DNA of 12,238 nucleotides from an uncultured bacterium (GCA_905214605.1 CAJMMY010000017.1:1-12238); one strand, 5' to 3'. Positions 1-6,473 are shown, counted from the first letter of the stretch. Notes: generated by a model from the letters alone, not told the origin. Numbers and translations: made by a program.

Positions 1-144
1 ATCTCCCGTGGTGGTTTCAAACTGAACCCAAACACCGTCCGGCTGCTCCGCTTGAACGGTTTGTCCGTTTTCCTTGCCGCAAGCGGTCAGACTTGCCGTC
101 AGCAGCAGCGCCAATCCCGCAGCGGTCCATTGCTTTTTCTTCAT
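1..144 (-). CDS. Lipoprotein, N-terminal fragment (gene runs off the left edge)
   Basis: Reading the minus strand from the ATG at 144 gives an open frame of 48 codons to the window edge. It begins MKKKQWTAAGLALLLTASLT and continues ACGKENGQ. This is a classical lipoprotein signal peptide: a Lys-rich n-region, a hydrophobic stretch at about residues 7-18, and the lipobox LTAC with the lipidated Cys at residue 22. The start is supported by a strong ribosome site (GGGGAGGG on the minus strand, plus-strand 151-158) 6 nt upstream of the ATG. The mature part visible is a polar linker followed by a stretch reading GVWVQFETTTGD. Too little is visible to assign a family; a solute-binding protein or an efflux-pump periplasmic adaptor would both fit. 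It is transcribed divergently from the CoA ligase, so there is no reason to place it in the same pathway. Confidence 0.8.
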   Translation of the reverse strand, partial: MKKKQWTAAGLALLLTASLTACGKENGQTVQAEQPDGVWVQFETTTGD

Positions 145-189
145 GTGATACCCTCCCCGGCAAAATTTTTTATAGTTCTGTTTTCCACA

Positions 190-219
190 ATTCTACCATA
201 TATGACGCAATTTCTCCAA
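190..219 (-). promoter_or_regulatory. Candidate sigma-A promoter of the lipoprotein gene
   Basis: On the minus strand, TTGGAG (214-219) is followed by an 18-nt spacer and TAGAAT (190-195). The -10 is preceded by TGG, giving an extended -10 element (TGNTAGAAT). It lies about 45 nt upstream of the lipoprotein start codon. Confidence 0.5.
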
Positions 220-382
220 AATTGTTCCGCCTTTTTCGTCATTTTCCCCTGCCAATTCTTCCTGCCGCTTTTTGGCAAAAAAGGCGAAATTTCCGGTTTC
301 GTCAGGAATTCAACAATCCTTTCAGTATTTCTTAACGTTTTGTCATACATTTAAATTAATATTCATGTAATATTACACTGCT

Positions 383-414
383 ATGACTATATGTCATGCA
401 GTTGTATTTATAAT
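383..414 (+). promoter_or_regulatory. Candidate promoter and operator of the CoA ligase gene
   Basis: A perfect -10 box TATAAT lies at 409-414, 28 nt before the ligase ATG. No good -35 box sits 16-18 nt upstream. That position is instead occupied by an inverted repeat, ATGAC-TATAT-GTCAT (383-397). A perfect -10 with a missing -35 overlapped by a symmetric element is typical of activator-dependent promoters. That the cluster's AraC-type regulator binds here is inference. Confidence 0.5.
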
Positions 415-442
415 GTATATTGGATTGTGACGAGGTTCAGTT

Positions 443-2122
443 ATGAAAGAGGAAAAGAAAATTCCGGGGGTTGCCGATGTGAAGAAGTTGAAACACTTCA
501 ACATCTACAACCACAACGATGTACAGTTTGAGCCGACCTTCGTTTCCGTAGGCCGCCAGATTGAGAGCATTGCCCAGACCAAGCCCAACGAAATTGCTGT
601 GATTGAAATTTCTAAGGACGATACGGAAGTCAAAACAGCCACTTGGAAAGACCTGTATCTGAAATCCAACCAGCTGGCATGGCTGCTCAAGGAAGAGGGC
701 ATTACCAATACCAGCACGGTCATGATTTGCCTGCCCAACACCATTGCCCATATTCTCTGCATTTACGCAGCTTGGAAAAACGGCGCCTGCTATCTGCCCA
801 TTGCCCCCCGCTCCACAGACGGGGAAATCGACAACTTTGTGGCCTTGGCAAAACCCGATTTGCTGATTACCGAGGGATATCAGCCGGAAGGCGTCAAGTG
901 CATGACCGTGGAAACTCTGATGGAGCGGCTCAACGCTTATTCCGACAAAATGCCCCCCGATATTCTGGCCAACCCCTACCGGGCGCAGACCACCGGCGGC
1001 TCCACCGGCAAGCCGAAACTGATTCGTTTCACCCGCGCCGCCGGAGAATCCGACGAAAGTCTGATGGCATGGTTCTATATGACCGGTATGTTCTTCGGCT
1101 GCCGTCAGCTGATCTGCGGACCGATGTTCCACAGCGCGCCCGCCTCCGCACTGATTACCGGTCTGTGCTGCGGCAACCGCATTGTGATGCCCAACAACTT
1201 CAAGCCCGCTGCCATTGAGCGGTACATCAAGGATTACGAAATTGAGTGCGTCCAGATGGTGCCCACACTGATGCACCGTATGCTGAAACTGGATACCTTC
1301 AACCCCGAGGACTTCAAGAGCGTGAAAGCGCTGTCTCACACCGGCGGCTACTGCTCCGCAGAGCTGAAACAGGCATGGATTAACATTCTGGGTGCCAAAA
1401 ACGTCTATGAAATCTACTCCATGAGCGAAATGATTGGTATCACCACCATTCGCGGCGATGAATGGTTGGAGCACCCCGGCAGCGTGGGCCGGCCCTTCGG
1501 CGGCTGCAAAATTTCCGTTCGGGCAGAAGACGGCACGGAGCTGGCCCCCGGCGAAGTGGGCGAGATTTTCATGACCCCCTCCGGCGGTTATCTCCAGACG
1601 GAATACATCGGCCGAGAGCAGCTGCCGGACGTGGGCGGCGGATTCCGCAGCGTGGGCGATATGGGCTACGTAGACGATGAGGGCTATCTGTACTTCTCCG
1701 ACCGGCGGAGCGATATGATTGTTACCGGCGGTGAAAACGTATTCGCCGTGGACGTGGAAAACGTCTTTATGGAGCACCCGGACATCAACGACATTGTGGT
1801 GGTTGGTATCCCCGACCCGGAATGGGGCCGTCGGGTTCACGCCGTGGTGGAGGCGAAACGGGAAATGACCTACGACGAATTCCGTCGGTACGGTTGGAAA
1901 TTCCTGCTCCCCTTTAAGGTTCCCAAAACCGTTGAGTATGTGGATGCCCTGCCCCGGAAAGACAGCGGCAAAATCAACCGGGCCGAGCTGGCGGAAACCT
2001 GCGAAAGATTGCAGAAAGACCTGGTCAAGCCCTTCGGAATCATCGACACCGGACTGCGTCAACTGCTCCGGGAAAGAGCTGCTCAGACAGACGCTGCCGA
2101 GGCTGCGGAATCCAAAAAATAA
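443..2122 (+). CDS. baiB: BaiB-like acyl-CoA ligase (bile acid/hydroxy acid CoA ligase, AMP-forming)
   Basis: This is a 559-residue ANL-superfamily adenylate-forming enzyme. It should activate a carboxylic acid with ATP to an acyl-AMP and then to the acyl-CoA thioester in the cytoplasm. Visible motifs are the phosphate-binding loop TTGGSTGKPK (183-192), the aromatic/Glu adenylation motif YEIYSMSEM (322-330), SVGD (403-406), the hinge region DRRSDMIVTGGENV (420-433) and the C-terminal catalytic Lys510 in RKDSGK. Stretches such as QMVPTLM, LSHTGG, IRGDEW and HPGSVGRP match, from memory, the BaiB ligase of bile acid-dehydroxylating clostridia more closely than carnitine CaiC. The protein is about 40 residues longer than I recall for BaiB, partly through a charged Ala/Glu/Lys-rich tail after residue 520. 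The start is set by GAGG at 432-435, 7 nt upstream. It is followed by a strong terminator, so it is a single-gene unit. The exact acid substrate cannot be read from sequence. Confidence 0.92.
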   Translation: MKEEKKIPGVADVKKLKHFNIYNHNDVQFEPTFVSVGRQIESIAQTKPNEIAVIEISKDDTEVKTATWKDLYLKSNQLAWLLKEEGITNTSTVMICLPNTIAHILCIYAAWKNGACYLPIAPRSTDGEIDNFVALAKPDLLITEGYQPEGVKCMTVETLMERLNAYSDKMPPDILANPYRAQTTGGSTGKPKLIRFTRAAGESDESLMAWFYMTGMFFGCRQLICGPMFHSAPASALITGLCCGNRIVMPNNFKPAAIERYIKDYEIECVQMVPTLMHRMLKLDTFNPEDFKSVKALSHTGGYCSAELKQAWINILGAKNVYEIYSMSEMIGITTIRGDEWLEHPGSVGRPFGGCKISVRAEDGTELAPGEVGEIFMTPSGGYLQTEYIGREQLPDVGGGFRSVGDMGYVDDEGYLYFSDRRSDMIVTGGENVFAVDVENVFMEHPDINDIVVVGIPDPEWGRRVHAVVEAKREMTYDEFRRYGWKFLLPFKVPKTVEYVDALPRKDSGKINRAELAETCERLQKDLVKPFGIIDTGLRQLLRERAAQTDAAEAAESKK

Positions 2123-2168
2123 ATTTTTTTCGATTCCGAATTTTTAAATTCGTACATATCCGTTTTTT

Positions 2169-2214
2169 ACACTCCCGGACGGGCCCTGTGCCCAGGCCGG
2201 GAGTGTTGCTTTTT
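2169..2214 (+). terminator. Intrinsic terminator after the CoA ligase
   Basis: There is a perfect 10-bp outer stem, ACACTCCCGG (2169-2178) with CCGGGAGTGT (2197-2206). A nested GGGC/GGCC-rich inner pairing lies inside it, and TTGCTTTTT follows. It sits 47 nt after the ligase stop codon. Confidence 0.9.
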
Positions 2215-2365
2215 CCCCTCATTTTTCGTGAAATTCTCCCCGGTTTTTACGGATTCTCCGCTGCATTTTTGCAAAATGCCTTTCTTTTGCAGATTGCGCA
2301 TAAAATAACAAAATCTTCCATTTTGAGTGTCAAATTCAATCAGAATGCTTATCTTTCTTCAAAAA

Positions 2366-2408
2366 TTGTTCTGAAAAACTTGCTTTTTGTCTGAAAAATT
2401 GTTATTAT
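2366..2408 (+). promoter_or_regulatory. Promoter of the AraC-type regulator with direct-repeat operator candidate
   Basis: TTGCTT (2380-2385), a 17-nt spacer and TATTAT (2403-2408) form a plausible sigma-A promoter, with the start codon about 27 nt downstream. Two direct repeats of CTGAAAAA (2371-2378 and 2391-2398) each follow a TTGT and precede a TTG. They are offset by 20 bp, two helical turns, and flank or overlap the -35 and spacer. This spacing suits an AraC-family dimer or tandem HTH and suggests autoregulation (inference). Confidence 0.55.
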
Positions 2409-2435
2409 TCCAGAAGAAAAAGGCAGGTGTTCCCC

Positions 2436-3671
2436 ATGATTACCCAAAGAAAAGCCATGCCTCTGTGCGATAAACCGGAATGTGGGATGTTCTCCTCTCC
2501 GGATAAGCTGCTGCAGATGCAAAAACTGACGATTTCAGATCATATCGGTCCGCTGGCGGAAGACGATTCTCTATTCCTTTACGTCACCGGCGGCCGGGGC
2601 TACGCAACCATCAACGGCGTGGTGTTTGACCTGAAACCCGGCTGCTTTCTCTGGCTGCAGTCTTATCATGTCTTCAGCCTGGAATCGGCCTGGGGCGAAT
2701 CTCTGGAATTGACCGCCATGGTGTATGATTACCCCTTGTCCAGCTATATGACCTTCCGCTCGGACCACACCCGGGACCGGAATCTGTGGGCTTTCGCCTC
2801 TTCTCCCCCGGTGTTTCAGTTGGAAGGACCCAAACGGGAACGGTTGGAAATGATGCTCCGGGAATTCGAGTTTTACAACAATGACCACGATTCCGGCAGC
2901 AATCTGATTAAATGCGCCATTCTGGGGCAGATGTCCTATTTCTTCTTCGCACTGTGCGACCAATACCGCAGCCAGTTTCCCTACGTTCGCCATCAATGGC
3001 CTATGGGCTGGGTGCTCAGTCTGTATATCGCTTATTACTGCGCCGAGGATCTGGACCCAAAAGATGTGGCCGACCTGTTCGGCATCAGCGTGGGTACACT
3101 GAACCGGGAATTGCGCATCATCACCGGCATGAACTTTGCCCAGTCTCTGAACCGCGCCCGGGTCAATCTGGCCGCCGGCGCCATTCTGTTCAGTGAGCTG
3201 TCTTTCCACTTTTTGTCCACCTACTGCGGTTTCCGCTCCGAAGTGGCTTTTTACCGCACGTTCAAGGAGCAGAAAGGCATGACCCCCCAAGAATATCGGG
3301 AGTATGCCGTCCACTACACCGGCGTCCCCCGGAAAATGGTCAGCGAAACCGTGGAGCGGATTCTGTACTATATCCATTCCAACTATCGGGAGCAGATCAG
3401 CCTGAAATCCATGGCACAGGATTTGTATATCTCTGAGAATATTATCCGCACCCTGCTCCGGGAAAATCTGAACACCAGCTTTAAGGAAATCCTCTCCGCC
3501 TACCGCATTCGCTATGCCGAGGCGCTGCTGGTGGTGACGGACCTGCCCATTCTGGATATTTCTTTGGCTTCCGGCTTTAACTCCGAACGGACGTTTACCC
3601 GATTGTTCAAGGACCGGAACGGCATCACCCCCAGCACTTTCCGGAATCAACACATAAGGGAGACAACATGA
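2436..3671 (+). CDS. AraC-family regulator with cupin sensor and two tandem HTH domains
   Basis: This 411-residue transcription factor has an N-terminal cupin-like sensing barrel at about residues 40-110 (motif TGGRGYATINGVVFDLKPGC). A helical linker follows, then two AraC-type DNA-binding domains rather than one. The first spans about 192-290 and contains DVADLFGISVGTLNREL and the signature CGFRSEVAFYRTFKEQKGMTP. The second spans about 303-405 and contains LKSMAQDLYISENIIRTLLR and SGFNSERTFTRLFKDRNGITP. Usual AraC proteins are about 280-300 residues with a single such domain. The chosen ATG follows AGGCAGG with 8-nt spacing; an upstream in-frame GTG at 2427 overlaps that ribosome site and is unlikely. 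The stop codon overlaps the next start (ATGA), indicating translational coupling to the sensor-only partner. By position it is the likely regulator of the surrounding CoA/SDR genes; the ligand is unknown. AraC-type regulators are also known beside bai operons. Confidence 0.9.
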   Translation: MITQRKAMPLCDKPECGMFSSPDKLLQMQKLTISDHIGPLAEDDSLFLYVTGGRGYATINGVVFDLKPGCFLWLQSYHVFSLESAWGESLELTAMVYDYPLSSYMTFRSDHTRDRNLWAFASSPPVFQLEGPKRERLEMMLREFEFYNNDHDSGSNLIKCAILGQMSYFFFALCDQYRSQFPYVRHQWPMGWVLSLYIAYYCAEDLDPKDVADLFGISVGTLNRELRIITGMNFAQSLNRARVNLAAGAILFSELSFHFLSTYCGFRSEVAFYRTFKEQKGMTPQEYREYAVHYTGVPRKMVSETVERILYYIHSNYREQISLKSMAQDLYISENIIRTLLRENLNTSFKEILSAYRIRYAEALLVVTDLPILDISLASGFNSERTFTRLFKDRNGITPSTFRNQHIRETT

Positions 3672-4204
3672 AAAAGCTCAAATACTCCGCACCTTTCGAC
3701 AGCCGAGATTATTTCACTCAGAATATTCTCCCCACAGCCATTTTGGCTGACCAGAAAACCATTCGGAAACAGATTCCCTATCGGCAGCATGACGATTTGG
3801 AAATTCTCCTGATTCGTCAGGGCTCCGGCACCATTACGGTCAACGCGGTGGAATACCCCGTCACGCGAGGGGATTTGTTCTGTTTCAGCCCCTATCATTT
3901 CCACCGTCTGGACGCAGTGGACGGCGACAAGCTGGAGGTTTCCGAGTGCCACGTGAACAGCGGCGTTTACTTTTACGTGACCGCCTGCCCCTACTATCAC
4001 ACGGAGGAAACCACCGCCCTGCCCTACCCCCATCTGCACGTCAAATTGAGCGATTCCCAGACCCGGCAGGTGGAATATCTACTGGACGGCATCGCCATGG
4101 AAAGCGCCCAGAAAAACATTCAGGAGAATCAATCCTGTTTCTTCCTGCTGATGAAACTGTTCGGCATTGTAGAGCGCTGTGCCGTAAAGCCGGACGCAGA
4201 CTGA
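3668..4204 (+). CDS. Sensor-only cupin protein resembling an AraC N-terminal domain
   Basis: This is a 178-residue protein whose start overlaps the preceding regulator stop by 4 nt. Its own ribosome site GGGAG (3658-3662) lies just upstream. Residues about 40-105 form an AraC-type cupin: HDDLEILLIRQGSGTITVN, then a Val/Thr-Arg-Gly-Asp-Leu turn and the pair YHFHRLD. A helical segment with LLMKLFGIVE follows near the end. The order of elements parallels the cupin of the adjacent regulator. No HTH domain is encoded: the frame stops at 4204 and the downstream DNA is AT-rich non-coding sequence in all frames, so a simple frameshift does not explain the absence. It may be a ligand-sensing partner or co-regulator of the double-HTH protein, or a small cupin enzyme; the former is favoured by the coupling. 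Confidence 0.82.
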   Translation: MKKLKYSAPFDSRDYFTQNILPTAILADQKTIRKQIPYRQHDDLEILLIRQGSGTITVNAVEYPVTRGDLFCFSPYHFHRLDAVDGDKLEVSECHVNSGVYFYVTACPYYHTEETTALPYPHLHVKLSDSQTRQVEYLLDGIAMESAQKNIQENQSCFFLLMKLFGIVERCAVKPDAD

Positions 4205-4282
4205 ATTCTGGAATTTTTGCTCATATTTTTCGTGAAAATTCTAAGGAAAACGTCAAAAATATAACGTCCCGGACTTTTATGC

Positions 4283-4328
4283 TTGACTTCCATCTGGACT
4301 GTTGATATCATTGCTGTTTGATGATATC
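4283..4328 (+). promoter_or_regulatory. Promoter and inverted-repeat operator candidate of the first SDR gene
   Basis: TTGACT (4283-4288), a 17-nt spacer and TATCAT (4306-4311) form a sigma-A promoter. The -35 lies in the block CTTGACTTCCATC (4282-4294), which is repeated exactly at the second SDR promoter. An 8-bp perfect inverted repeat, GATATCAT (4304-4311) and ATGATATC (4321-4328), covers the -10 box and the predicted start of transcription, where a bound protein would block initiation. The leader to the start codon is about 100 nt. It contains a GGGGTAG/CTGCCCC hairpin (4353-4375). Confidence 0.75.
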
Positions 4329-4417
4329 TATTGTTTTTCTATAAAAAAACATGGGGTAGTCAAACTGTCTGCCCCGCATTTTCCCATATTGCACGATTGA
4401 TTGGAGGAGGCTTACCC

Positions 4418-5173
4418 ATGGGACATCATTTGATGGATGGTAAAACTGTCTTTCTGACAGGTGGAGCCGGAGGAATCGGATTTGCAACTGCTCGTCTGAT
4501 GTTGGAAGAGGGCGCGCAGGCTGTTTTGATCACGGATCTGAACGAAGAAGTAACCACAAAAGCTGCCGAAAAACTGAAAAGCGAATTCCCCGGCCGGAAC
4601 ATTGAGGCCGCTTGGCCAAATTTGGGCAGCGAAGAGGAAATCGGTGCCGTAATGCGCGCCTTTGCGGAAAAATACGGAAAGCTGGACGCTGCGCTGTCCA
4701 TTGCCGGTATTACCCATAACACGACCATCAAGCGGATGCAGCCCGGTGAATTTCTCCGTCAGGTGGACGTGAACTTGATTGACACCTACAACGTGGACCG
4801 GCAGGCCGGTCTGATTATGCGGGAGCAGCGGTTCGGTTCCATTGTGAACACCAGCTCCATCTGCGGTTTGTACGGCAACCCCATGGGCTGCGGTTACGGT
4901 GCGTCGAAAGCCGGCGTGATCGGTCTGACCAAGTCTTTGGGCCGCGAGCTGGGCTACTTCAATGTCCGGGTCAACTGCGTTGCTCCCGGCGCAATCCGCA
5001 CCCCCATGACCGCAAATCTTTCCAAAGAGGCACAGGCTGCCGCAGTGGCTAATATTGCGCTGCGCCGCATCGGCGAGCCGGAAGAAGTTGCAAATGTTTT
5101 TCTGTTTCTGGCCTCCGACTTGTCCACCTACTGCACTGCCTCGGTTTACAACGTGGACGGTTTTTCCATCTGA
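4418..5173 (+). CDS. BaiA-like short-chain dehydrogenase/reductase (first copy)
   Basis: This is a 251-residue classical SDR, the usual length for the family. The nucleotide-binding motif TGGAGGIG lies at 14-21. Asp40 at the end of the second strand favours NAD(H) over NADP(H). The catalytic tetrad is Asn119, Ser147, Tyr160 and Lys164 (YGASK). Resemblance to BaiA, the NAD-dependent 3-alpha-hydroxysteroid dehydrogenase acting on bile acyl-CoA, extends over the whole length, but FabG-like or other hydroxyacyl dehydrogenases are close relatives. The structural NNAG motif reads SIAG here, and the Asp usual after the third strand is replaced by Asn (WPNLG, 66-70). The start is fixed by GGAGGAGG (4403-4410), 7 nt before the ATG; an in-frame ATG at 4331 has no ribosome site and falls inside the leader. 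It is a single-gene unit with its own promoter and terminator. Confidence 0.92.
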   Translation: MGHHLMDGKTVFLTGGAGGIGFATARLMLEEGAQAVLITDLNEEVTTKAAEKLKSEFPGRNIEAAWPNLGSEEEIGAVMRAFAEKYGKLDAALSIAGITHNTTIKRMQPGEFLRQVDVNLIDTYNVDRQAGLIMREQRFGSIVNTSSICGLYGNPMGCGYGASKAGVIGLTKSLGRELGYFNVRVNCVAPGAIRTPMTANLSKEAQAAAVANIALRRIGEPEEVANVFLFLASDLSTYCTASVYNVDGFSI

Positions 5174-5226
5174 GAAACGCCGGAAACCCTTGAAAAATAA
5201 GGAATTTTTACGTATATTCTATAAGG

Positions 5227-5267
5227 ACAATGCCGCAGATAGAACATATCTGCGGCATTGTTTTTAT
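5227..5267 (+). terminator. Intrinsic terminator after the first SDR
   Basis: A perfect 15-bp stem pairs ACAATGCCGCAGATA (5227-5241) with TATCTGCGGCATTGT (5247-5261). The loop is 5 nt (GAACA), and a T tract follows. Confidence 0.95.
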
Positions 5268-5280
5268 TCACTATGCACAA

Positions 5281-5342
5281 TTTTTGTCAATCTGATTTAA
5301 GCAAAACGATTCCTTGACTTCCATCGCAGAGCGTGATAATAT
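5281..5342 (+). promoter_or_regulatory. Promoter of the second SDR gene
   Basis: TTGACT (5314-5319), a 17-nt spacer and TAATAT (5337-5342) form the promoter. The -35 is embedded in CTTGACTTCCATC (5313-5325), identical to the first SDR promoter. An upstream TTTTTGTCAA (5281-5290) recurs exactly upstream of the first CoA transferase (6271-6280), which hints at a shared upstream binding site. Confidence 0.75.
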
Positions 5343-5402
5343 TAACAACAAGAGCGAATGATTCACACTACGCTACTGAATTATTGATTGGAGGAAATTC
5401 AC

Positions 5403-6185
5403 ATGGAAAACATGATGAAGGGCAAGAACGTATTTATTACCGGCGGTTCCCGCGGTATCGGTTTTGCCACCGCAAGAGAAATGCTGAAGGAAGGCGCTAA
5501 CGCAGTTGCTATCTGCAGCCACTTTGAGGAAACCCGCGAGGCCGCTCTGGCTAAGCTGAACGAGGAGTTCCCCGGCCGCAACATCGTTGGCTACACCTTC
5601 GATCTGGCTACCTGCACCGAGGCTGATATCGATGCATGCATGAAAGACTTCATTGCTAAGTTCCCCAACGAGGAAGGCAAGCAGCATCTGGACGCTGTGT
5701 GCTCCATCGCTGGTGTCACCCACAACAACACCTGCAAGAACATTCCCGAGGGTCTGTTTGAAGAGGTCGTTCGCGTCAACCTGACCGGCACCTGGTACGT
5801 TGACCACTGCGCTTGCAACATCATGCGTGGCCAGAGATACGGCGCTATCGTGAACACCGCTTCCATCGCTGGTGTGTACGGCTCCTCCATGGGTGCTGGC
5901 TACGGCGCCTCCAAGGCTGGTGTTATTGGTCTGACTCGTTCTCTGGGCCGTGAGATGGCTTACTTCAACGTTCGCGTGAACGCTATCTGCCCGGGCGTTG
6001 TGAAGACCGACATGGTTATGAAGGACACCTCCGAGGCTGCTATCAAGTACGTGTGCCAGGGCATTGCTTTGCACCGTATGGGCGAGCCCGAAGAGTTGGC
6101 TAAGATGTTCGTGTTCCTGTCCTCCGATGCTTCCAGCTACTGCGAGGCAGGCATCTACCACTGCGACGGCTGGACCACCGGCTGA
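5403..6185 (+). CDS. BaiA-like short-chain dehydrogenase/reductase (second copy)
   Basis: This is a 260-residue classical SDR and a clear paralogue of the gene just upstream; long stretches around the active site are shared. The cofactor loop TGGSRGIG lies at 13-20, with catalytic Asn126, Ser154, Tyr167 and Lys171. The residues after the second strand read CSHFEE, with no Asp in the usual place, so the coenzyme preference may differ from the first copy. It has the normal Asp after the third strand (TFDL, 65-68) but again SIAG in place of NNAG. A short insertion lies near residues 87-95 (FPNEEGKQH). Start: GGAGG at 5390-5394, 8 nt before the ATG; an upstream in-frame TTG at 5388 overlaps that site and is rejected. 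Codon use is strongly skewed (Lys mostly AAG, Ile mostly ATC, many GCT for Ala), suggesting high expression. The likely role is oxidation of, or reduction to, a ring or chain hydroxyl on a CoA-activated substrate. Confidence 0.92.
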   Translation: MENMMKGKNVFITGGSRGIGFATAREMLKEGANAVAICSHFEETREAALAKLNEEFPGRNIVGYTFDLATCTEADIDACMKDFIAKFPNEEGKQHLDAVCSIAGVTHNNTCKNIPEGLFEEVVRVNLTGTWYVDHCACNIMRGQRYGAIVNTASIAGVYGSSMGAGYGASKAGVIGLTRSLGREMAYFNVRVNAICPGVVKTDMVMKDTSEAAIKYVCQGIALHRMGEPEELAKMFVFLSSDASSYCEAGIYHCDGWTTG

Positions 6186-6212
6186 TATTGCACTCAATAT
6201 CGAAATTTTTCT

Positions 6213-6239
6213 GGACCCGGTTTTACCGGGTCCTTTTTT
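6213..6239 (+). terminator. Intrinsic terminator after the second SDR
   Basis: A 9-bp stem pairs GGACCCGGT (6213-6221) with ACCGGGTCC (6225-6233), followed by TTTTTT. A smaller hairpin, GATATTG/CAATATC (6184-6201), precedes it at the stop codon. Confidence 0.93.
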
Positions 6240-6270
6240 ATTGCTTTCAGCCATCTTTAACAATATATTA

Positions 6271-6358
6271 TTTTTGTCAAATGTACAAAATTCACAAAAA
6301 ATATTGACACTTTTCTGATTATCTTACTCTTGACATTCAGTTGTCAAAAAGGTATCAT
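6271..6358 (+). promoter_or_regulatory. Promoter of the first CoA transferase with TTGACA/TGTCAA repeats
   Basis: TTGACA (6330-6335), a 17-nt spacer and TATCAT (6353-6358) form a near-consensus promoter. The -35 hexamer is one arm of an inverted repeat TTGACA-N6-TGTCAA (6330-6347) that extends into the spacer. Further half-sites lie upstream: TGTCAA (6275-6280) and TTGACA (6304-6309). The arrangement is compatible with an operator for a dimeric repressor or activator. Confidence 0.75.
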
Positions 6359-6367
6359 AGCATAGTC

Positions 6368-6425
6368 GGAATCAATTTGGAAAGTGATTCCTCTTACTTG
6401 TTAAATTACCGGAGTTCGTTTCCGG
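6368..6425 (+). promoter_or_regulatory. Structured leader of the first CoA transferase mRNA
   Basis: The leader of about 109 nt starts with a perfect 7-bp hairpin, GGAATCA (6368-6374) with TGATTCC (6385-6391). A second small stem, CCGGA/TCCGG (6409-6425), lies before the ribosome site. Neither is followed by a T tract, so they are not attenuators. A 5' mRNA-stabilising role is possible. I do not recognise a known riboswitch fold. Confidence 0.4.
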
Positions 6426-6473
6426 ACGAGCTGTGGCTGTTTAAAAGACATATTGAAAGGAAGTTATGTTGTA

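Larger units (their letters stand above)
145..442. other. Divergent intergenic region between lipoprotein and CoA ligase genes
   Basis: This is 298 nt of AT-rich DNA. It holds the ribosome site and promoter of the lipoprotein on the left and the promoter of the CoA ligase on the right. The middle (about 255-305) has loose T-run/A-run and CGAAA/TTTCG inverted pairings but no convincing terminator. I see no additional gene; the short open frames here lack a ribosome site and a protein-like composition. Confidence 0.6.
2123..2435. other. Intergenic region between CoA ligase and regulator genes
   Basis: This 313-nt gap holds the ligase terminator (2169-2214), then about 140 nt of AT-rich sequence (2215-2359) in which I see no gene or clear element. 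A repeat-containing promoter for the AraC-type regulator follows (2366-2408), and then its ribosome site. Confidence 0.7.

Noticed and set aside
437..2062. Long minus-strand open frame (541 codons) opposite the CoA ligase
   Set aside because: It is the complement of a confidently identified gene. Its translation is rich in His, Gly and Ala without domain motifs, and it has no ribosome site. The same applies to minus-strand frames at 2571-3653, 5373-6263, 6441-7940, 8074-9288 and 9593-10729.
4211..4241. Terminator after the sensor-only cupin gene
   Set aside because: The GAATTTT/AAAATTC pairing is short, AT-only at the core, has a 17-nt loop and no T tract. I could not find a convincing terminator here, so some read-through into the first SDR is possible.
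4331..4417. 29-residue N-terminal extension of the first SDR
   Set aside because: There is no ribosome site before 4331. The region is the structured mRNA leader, and the strong GGAGGAGG supports the ATG at 4418.
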